Below are positions 56,315 to 64,000 of a stretch of DNA of 64,000 nt, one piece after another. This stretch comes from Mastigamoeba balamuthi (taxonomy: Eukaryota > Evosea > Mastigamoebida > Mastigamoebidae): NCBI GenBank assembly GCA_902651635.1, contig CACRSC010001923.1:191072-255071 (forward strand), in the 5' to 3' direction. The translations under genes and the position numbers were made by a program. How positions within the stretch are numbered: the first letter of the stretch is position 1; each line of letters opens with the position of its first letter. The notes beneath the pieces were generated by a model. That model was not told where the DNA came from and ran no database searches. It saw nothing but the letters and a program-made list of their open reading frames with translations.

Positions 56315-59101
56315 TCAGTGCTTGGCGGCAGGCTCCTGCATCTCGGGGTCTGCAGGGAGGGTGTCAGAGTGCCTGCGCTTGAGCGCACCGCCAGTAGTTG
56401 CATCACCATCGTTAATGTCCGCCTTCATCTCCCCGCCAGCGCCAGCCGCGGGGCTCTCCGTCGTTGCAGCAGCAGCAGGCGCGGCAGGAGCAACGGCGGC
56501 AGGAGCAGCAGCGCCCTGGGGCGCGGCCTCGGTGTCCATGGGCTGGGGCTGCTGCCTCGTGCCGCCCTCCTTCTGCAGCTTGCCAGCGGCCTGGGGCGCG
56601 TAGAGGTTTCGCAGCGACTCGATCTCCTTCTTGGGCACCAGCAGGTGCGTCGTGAAGCGCCCGCGCCACGCCGACAGCGGCAGACCCTTGAGCTCGCCCT
56701 CAGCGACCACCACCGTGTAGCACCCGTTGCCTGCGCAGAGGCGAGACTGTGTCAGCAAACGCTCGACAACACCGGTGGCCGCTGGCGGGGAGGCGCACTG
56801 AAGCTCTCGATCTCGGCGGCGCACGAGAGCTTGGCGATCGAGGGGTCGTTCTCGATGAGGAACGCCAGGAGGTCGGCCCACGAGATGTTGACGACACGCT
56901 TGTGCATGTGGGGCACCATGCACCCCAGCGACTCGGTGCTCAGCCTGTGGTGGCACGCGATGTCGTCCTTGTGCGACTGCTCCTCAAACAGCTTCAGGCC
57001 CGCCTGCACCAGCTGTGTGCGAGCACCCGCGAGTGAGCGTCGTGACCACCGAGGGAGGGTGTGAAGCTCACGTTGAGGGCCTTGATGCTGTTGTTGGCCT
57101 CGATGATCTCGAAGATCTCCTTGCTCACGAAGAGCAGGCGCACGAGATCCTTGGTGCGCGTCACCAGGTTCGTGAACTGGAACTCGTCGTCGACGCCGTA
57201 GAAGTCCTTGATGTTGGCCACGACGCTCTCGAACCTCGGGTTCGCCGATGCCGGCACCATCGGGTCCGTGTCATCCTTGTGGGGGTGCCGCGCTGCACCG
57301 TGACCCCCACGAGTCAGCTGAGAGACCTCCCAGCAAGGGGGCCAGAGGGGAGGGAGCAGCGCGCACAGTGGCGCCTGTTCTGGGGCGTCTGGGGCAGCGC
57401 CTCGTCGGGGACGCCCTCGAGGGTCTCCTGCTCCTCGGGCGACGCCGCGGGCTCCGCCTCCTCGCCCTGCTGCTTGTCCAGCGACGGCGACTCCGCGGGG
57501 GACGCAGAAGGCGCCGCTGCGGCGGCCTCGGGGGCCTCGGAGGTCCTGTCCCTGGCGAACTTGGCGACGCCCTTGGGGAGCTCGGCGACCTTGGTGAGCA
57601 CCGCGACGAAGAAGCCGCCCGTGTCGTTCTGGTGCGGCAGCAAGCGGACGCAGCGCTCCAGGTGGAAGCTCGCGGCCTCCTCGGGCGTCGGGGGGAAGCA
57701 CGAGGGCTGGGTCCGCCGGGCCTGCGAGACGGGCAGCTCCTCGAGCGTGTCGGCCCACTTGCCCAGGCCGTAGTAGAGGCGCCACGTCGAGACGCCCTGG
57801 CTGCGCTTGAGCAGCGGCAGCTTGTCCGACACGTCGACGAGCTGCAGCGCGCCCTGCGACCAGCGCAGCAGCTCCGCGACGACGGCCTCGTCCTCGATCG
57901 GGTTCATCGAGCACGTGCTGTACACCATCTTGCCGCCCACGCGCAGCAGCTGCGCCCCGCGCTTGGCGATCCTCGTCTGGATCCTGCGGGGGGGGGGAGC
58001 GAGAGGGAGTCAGGCAGGCAACGGGGAGGCAGCGTGGGGGGCAACGGGGGCTGACTTGTGCAGGAAGACAGAGTTCATGGGCGAGAACTTCTGCCAGACG
58101 TCGAGGTTCTTGCGGATGGTGCCGTCGCCGCTGCAGGGCACGTCGCACAGGATGCGGTCGAACGTGAGGTCCAGCTTGCCCCTGGGCAGCGGGTATTGCT
58201 GTCGCCGCGGGCCGGAGGTCGCAGGTGAGCGCGTGATGTTTGAATTATAAAAAACACACCCCAGAAATCAATTGAATTGGGGCTCCGGGAGAAAGAACAA
58301 GAGGGGACGGACCTCTGCGGGGTGGCAGGTGACGAGGAAGCAGGGGCTGCCGATGCGCTTGCTCTGGTGGACGAGGGTGTAGCAGCGGTCGATGTCGACG
58401 TCGTTGGCGACGACAAAGCCTGCGGGCACGCGGCCGGGCTCGAGCCCCGCGTGGAGCATCTCGAGCAGCTGCGTGGTCTTGCTGCCGGGGGCGGCGCACA
58501 TGTCGAGCACCCTGTGCGCGCTGCCGACGTCGAGCAGCAGCGGGGGCACCATGCTGACGGCCTCCTGCCGCGTGATGTTGCCCTCCTCGTTCTGCGCCAC
58601 CACAAACGCGTGCAGCTGCTTGAGCTCGGCCACGTCCCGCAGCGTCTTGCGCCCGATGTCGAACTGCCACGCCATGCCCCCGGGGTACCAGCCCACGGGC
58701 CGCGGGGGGCTCAGGGCCTCGCCCTCGACGGTGGGCAGGTGCTCGCTGCGGGCGGCCATGTCGCGCAGGCGGGCGAGCATCGCGGGGGCGAGGTGGCCGG
58801 CGCTGTTGACGCGCAGGGTCGTGGGCAGCGGGCGGCGCAGGGCGGCCATGAAGGCGTCCCACTCGGCCGGGGGCACGCAGCCGTTGGCGCGGTAGTACTC
58901 CTCGAAGAGGGCGCTCTCGAGGACCAGGGGCTTCTTCCACCGGTCCCGCCCGTCGTCGTGCTGCCTCTGCTGCTGCTGCTGCCCCTCCGCCTGCCCCTCC
59001 TGCTCCTGCTGCTGCGGCGCTGGCGACGCCCCCTCGGCGCCCTCGCCCCCCGTGTGCTTGGCCGCTGCCTTGCGGCGCCACGCCTTCTTACGCTGCGGCA
59101 T
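56315..59101 (-). CDS. NSUN2: tRNA (cytosine-5-)-methyltransferase NSUN2
   Basis: Exons 58313-59101, 58056-58198, 57367-57983, 57072-57292, 56799-57012 and 56315-56730 close in phase and give 799 residues, close to the animal length of about 770. It methylates cytosine-5 in tRNA and other RNAs using SAM. Signatures are a basic N-terminus, RVLDMCAAPGSKTTQLLEML (SAM loop), DRILCDVPCSGDGTIRKN with the release cysteine, and VYSTCSMNPIEDEAVV with the catalytic cysteine. The C-terminal NSUN2-specific region follows (DFYGVDDEF, GCYTVVVAEGELKGLPLSAW). The tail is Ala/Pro-rich and ends with a basic RRHSD segment like a nuclear signal. The first intron has CAATTGA at 58269. Confidence 0.93.
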
Positions 59102-59427
59102 CGCTGCTGCTTCAACCTCCTGAGTGCTCTGAGACGACGCGGGGGACAGAAAAGAACAGATGATATCTGATCCTGACGTCATCACCACATCGAAATATCG
59201 TATCCCCCACATCGTTATCTGCTCCCCCAGATGCTTAGGCCTATCTTGCATGGTCCCTGCATGGTGCCTTCGCCAGGAACAAGTTGGCAGAATACGAGGC
59301 CTCTCTGCAGGGTGGTAGGACCTCCTCCACATCCTCGGCATCACGGGGGCGATTGACACGGAACCAGAGTGCTGCGATTTCTTGGATACGGGGGGAGAGG
59401 GCAGGGCCACACGGGAGCAGCCACTCG
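59102..59427. other. Intergenic, promoter side of NSUN2
   Basis: Contains GATATC-type words (59158-59215: ATGATATCTGAT, GAAATATCG) as upstream of other genes here. No frame with support. Confidence 0.45.
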
Positions 59428-61278
<1,851 letters not shown>

Positions 61279-61614
61279 CTGTGCGTGCGTCTCTGCTGCC
61301 GAGAGCGGAAGAGTCGGAAGAGTCGGGTGCGGTTTATGAACGAGAAATAGTGCGATTCGCGTATCTCCGGCGATCCCGGTCCGGTTCCCGAAAGAGCGCG
61401 GCCGTGCCCCGGAGAGCTCGTGCCGGCCGTGCCTTGCGCCGCGGCGGCCAGCGGGGAGGCTGCCCGCAGGGAGGTTATTTTCGCGATGGATTACGCGATT
61501 GGCAGAGATCCCCGCCGCTGACTGTGCCGCTTTCTTCCTTCGCTCTTCTTCTTCCAAAAGAAAGCCGAAAGCCACGCAACCCACGCTGCACGGCCCCACC
61601 CCCACCACGCGCCC
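61279..61614. promoter_or_regulatory. Divergent spacer between the MIT gene and the GTPase-like gene
   Basis: About 336 bases between two ATGs facing away, with no coding signal. It contains GCGTATCTCCGG and a polypyrimidine stretch near 61530. Likely holds both promoters. Confidence 0.45.
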
Positions 61615-63035
61615 ATGGCGGACGTGCCCCAGTGCTCCGTGAGCATCGCCGTGCTGGGCGACGACGACTGCGCCAAGGAGGACCTCCTCTTCAGCTGTGC
61701 GCCCCCCCCAAACCCCAACTCCCCTCCCCCATCAGCACCACAGCACCACAGCAGCACAGCAGCAGCAGAGGGCACACTGACACCGCCACGCCAGTCGTGG
61801 GGATCGCGAGCGGGGCGCAGAGTGCGCGGGCGCTGGACGCGCGGTACGCGCTGAACTACACGGTGGACGGGCGGCCAGTGGCGCTCTACCTGCACAGCGC
61901 CAGCGCCGACACGTTCCTCTCCCGCAGCCCCGCCCTGGGCTCCCCCGCCCCCGCGCCCTCGGACGCCGTCGCCATCCCCTCGGCCTCGCCCTCGGCGGCC
62001 GCCGCGTCGCCCTCGGCGGCGTCTGCGTCGTCTGCGTCGCCGCACAAGTCGCACATACACTTCCCGCTGCCACGGCGCCTCCGCAGCGCCCAGAGGCGCA
62101 AGTCGGCCGTCGCTGCCGCCGTCGCCGCCGAGAGCGCGGCCCCGGCGGCGTCGGAGGAGGCCGAGGGCGCCGAGGGCCCCGAGTGGGCGCCGCCCCCGGG
62201 GTCGCAGTCGGTGCCTGTGGCGCTGGCGGCGACGTGCCCCGACGTCTTCCTGGTGGCCTACAGCGTCGCGGACCCGCCGTCGCTCGAGCGCTGCGCGAGG
62301 GCCGTGCGCGCGCTGGGCCGCTCGCGGGCCTTTGGGGCCGTGCCGGCCGTGCTGGCCGCGCTGAGCCCGGAGCAGCGCGCGGGGGCCGCGGCCGAGCGGT
62401 GCCTGCTGCGGCACGAGCGGGCGCCCGTCGACACGGCCGAGGGGCTCTGCGCGGCCCGCGAGGCCCTGTGCGCGGCCTACGCAGAGTGCTCGCCCGCCAC
62501 GACGCTGGGCGTCCGCGAGCTCTTCGAGGCCTGCGTCCGCTGCGCCGTCAGCCCCGAGCTCGTGCAGAGCCCCGCGGCCCTGCGCGTCAACCGCGCCGTC
62601 GTCGTCTGGGTCACCGACGACGACGACGCGGCGCAGCTCGGCGTCGACGTGCAGGGCGTCGGCTGCAGCGTCGTCAGCGTCCGCGGCGTCGCCGAGCTCA
62701 GCGCGTGGCTCGTCCGCTGGGGCGCCTCGTGGGCCGACCGCCTCCGCGTGCTCTGCGAGGGCCCCGACGAGACCCGCGCCGCCCGCGAGGTCGTCGCCCA
62801 GTGGCTCGCGGCCTGCGCCCTCGGCAAGAAGCACAAGGGGCTGCACGTGCGCAAGGACAAGGACAAGGGCAGGCCCGCCCTCCTCGTCGTCGCCCTCGCC
62901 CGCAGCCCCGACGAGGAGGCCGCCATGCGCAAGGAGTTTGGCGGCTCCTCGTCCTCGTCGTCGTCGCCCGACGTGGCGGTGGCGGTCTGCGGCAAGCTCG
63001 AGGACGTGCAGGCGAACCTGTTTATACAGGGCTGA
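61615..63035 (+). CDS. Degenerate Rho-like GTPase with C-terminal extension
   Basis: Exons 61615-61696 and 61795-63035 join in phase 1 for 440 residues. The start VSIAVLGDDDCAKEDLLFS stands where Rho GTPases have a P-loop (GDxxxGK[TC]xLL), with Lys kept but the following Thr changed to Glu. NYTVDGRPVALYLHSASAD replaces the switch strand and DTAG. PDVFLVAYSVADPPSLE matches the Rho DVfLi.FSv..p.S motif. The TKxD motif is missing. About 80 residues of Ala/Ser/Pro insert lie in the switch region. After the G domain there is a second folded region (RVNRAVVVWVTDDDDAAQLG, then VRWGASWADRLRVLCEGPDE). Nucleotide hydrolysis is unlikely. Without the insert it would have the length of a RhoBTB-like start. 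Confidence 0.6.
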
Positions 63036-63412
63036 GAGGGAGCGAGCACTCGTGAGCGCGCGTAGGCGTGTGCAACACACAAGGACCGAGTTGGCACCCG
63101 CCCCGAGTCAATTGATTCTGCTGGAGCAACTTGTGAGTGGACCCGGATACTATGAGCCAGCTGTCCCTGTGGTTCTCAGCAATTTACTCCACCAGGTCAT
63201 TTTGGAATTCCACTTCACGCACAACTCTGTCCCGCTTGTGCTGTTCTTTCATGCTTTTGTGGTTAATTACTGCACTCGTAGAGTGTCGAAAAACAGGCAT
63301 GCCAACCGGTTGAAGTCACACGTGACCACAGCGTAGATGTTGTAGTAGTACTGCTTGGAGATAAATAACTTATCAGTAAATCTCTCGCCTTCTTTAATTG
63401 GCGTGTGGCTCA
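63036..63412. other. Intergenic
   Basis: Spacer after the GTPase-like gene. CAATTGA at 63109-63115. No gene seen. Confidence 0.45.
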
Positions 63413-63892
63413 ATGGCACATGGGTTCTGCCACTTTCAGTATGGGGCCATCACAGTCCCTCTGACTGTTGAGCCGCGTGTTGCCCTAAGGCGCCTGCGGC
63501 GCCTTATTCGCCTGGCAAATCCGCCGTGCCAGCCCAGGGAGGACATGGACGAGGACATCCGCGAGTGGCTCCACGACTGCACGAGCCCCACGAATCAGCA
63601 TGCCTTGGTGCCACTTGTGCTGTCTTCGTGCGTCCCGTCCTCTTGGCTCTCGAGCCCATACACACCTTGCCACAGAGCCATCGAGTTCCCGCGGTCCCGC
63701 TTCGACCTCATCTTCCACATGGACAAGAACGCCAGCGCCCAAGTGCTCCGCCTGCGCGTGTTCTCCCGCGAGGCCTCGTTCGTGCCCACCACAGCCCCTG
63801 TCGTGGTCGCCTACACAAGCCCCCACGAGCAAGCCAACAGCGACTACTGGCAGCCGGCGCCGCTGGAGGAGGTCGAGGAAGAGGACGACTAA
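63413..63892 (+). CDS. Hypothetical protein with acidic tail
   Basis: A 159-residue frame starts at ATG 63413 (an in-frame GTG-type start further up is less likely in a eukaryote). It contains VPLTVEPRVALRRLRRLIRL, MDEDIREWLHDC, a β-rich middle (RFDLIFHMDKN, VLRLRVFSREA) and an acidic end (LEEVEEEDD). Codon use is typical of local genes. A short intron around 63580-63680 is possible. No family recognised. Confidence 0.45.
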   Translation: MAHGFCHFQYGAITVPLTVEPRVALRRLRRLIRLANPPCQPREDMDEDIREWLHDCTSPTNQHALVPLVLSSCVPSSWLSSPYTPCHRAIEFPRSRFDLIFHMDKNASAQVLRLRVFSREASFVPTTAPVVVAYTSPHEQANSDYWQPAPLEEVEEEDD

Positions 63893-64000
63893 CCCTGAAC
63901 AATGAGAGCCCCTCCTGCAATACTACGGCATGGGGGTTGCAAGCCCGCTTTGATCCACACCTGCTGTTGTGTCCGGACAGGCCTGTGGATGTGGGGCGGA

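Overview
The window is nuclear DNA of a free-living eukaryotic protist. The evidence is spliceosomal introns in most genes, very GC-rich exons with C/G-ending codons, and proteins found only in eukaryotes (NSUN2, nephrocystin-1, a BEACH-WD40 protein, an SMN-like YG-box protein, a golgin, an MIT protein, a TAF8-like histone-fold protein, F-box proteins). Nephrocystin-1 is a ciliary transition-zone protein, so the organism probably makes a flagellum. A flagellated amoebozoan of the Mastigamoeba type would fit, but this is inference and no species call is possible from the sequence alone. Donor sites mostly read GTRCGY, and a minority of introns are GC-AG with a GCACGC donor.

Layout. 1-2.4 kb: the end of a membrane glycoprotein gene and an F-box gene. 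2.6-9 kb: a cluster of secreted Cys-rich genes, here called the GDRRC family after their core motif. It has four intact copies, decayed copies, tandem-duplicated flanks and an inverted near-identical pair. 9.2-13.6 kb: a transposon graveyard with a LINE reverse-transcriptase remnant, a PiggyBac-type transposase with two stops, and a stray Notch-type LNR exon pair. 14.8-25.4 kb: an Ala/Pro-rich coiled-coil protein, an M20 peptidase of the YgeY type with six exons, a WD40 protein, an SMN-like protein interrupted by a 403-base assembly gap, and a golgin. 26.6-31.2 kb: a 12-exon gene fusing a trypsin domain to about eleven LNR modules, followed by a decayed second copy. 31.4-36.6 kb: more GDRRC genes and two F-box genes, one of them frameshifted. 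37.3 kb: a 102-residue talin-F0-like domain ending in a CaaX box. 38.9-50.2 kb: nephrocystin-1 and a very large BEACH gene, divergently transcribed from a 154-base spacer. 50.2-54.8 kb: a SET-like ORF joined to an inverted BEACH fragment, then about 4 kb of decayed AT-richer DNA. 54.8-64 kb: TAF8-like, NSUN2, MIT, a degenerate Rho-like GTPase and a hypothetical gene.

Exon boundaries were worked out by hand from splice signals and phase. In most multi-exon genes every phase closes. In the BEACH gene two of the last junctions stay uncertain, and in the F-box gene at 1.4 kb one does. No tRNA, rRNA or CRISPR array was recognised. Gene families in the window duplicate locally and then decay by CG to TG/CA changes, which suggests cytosine methylation of silenced copies.
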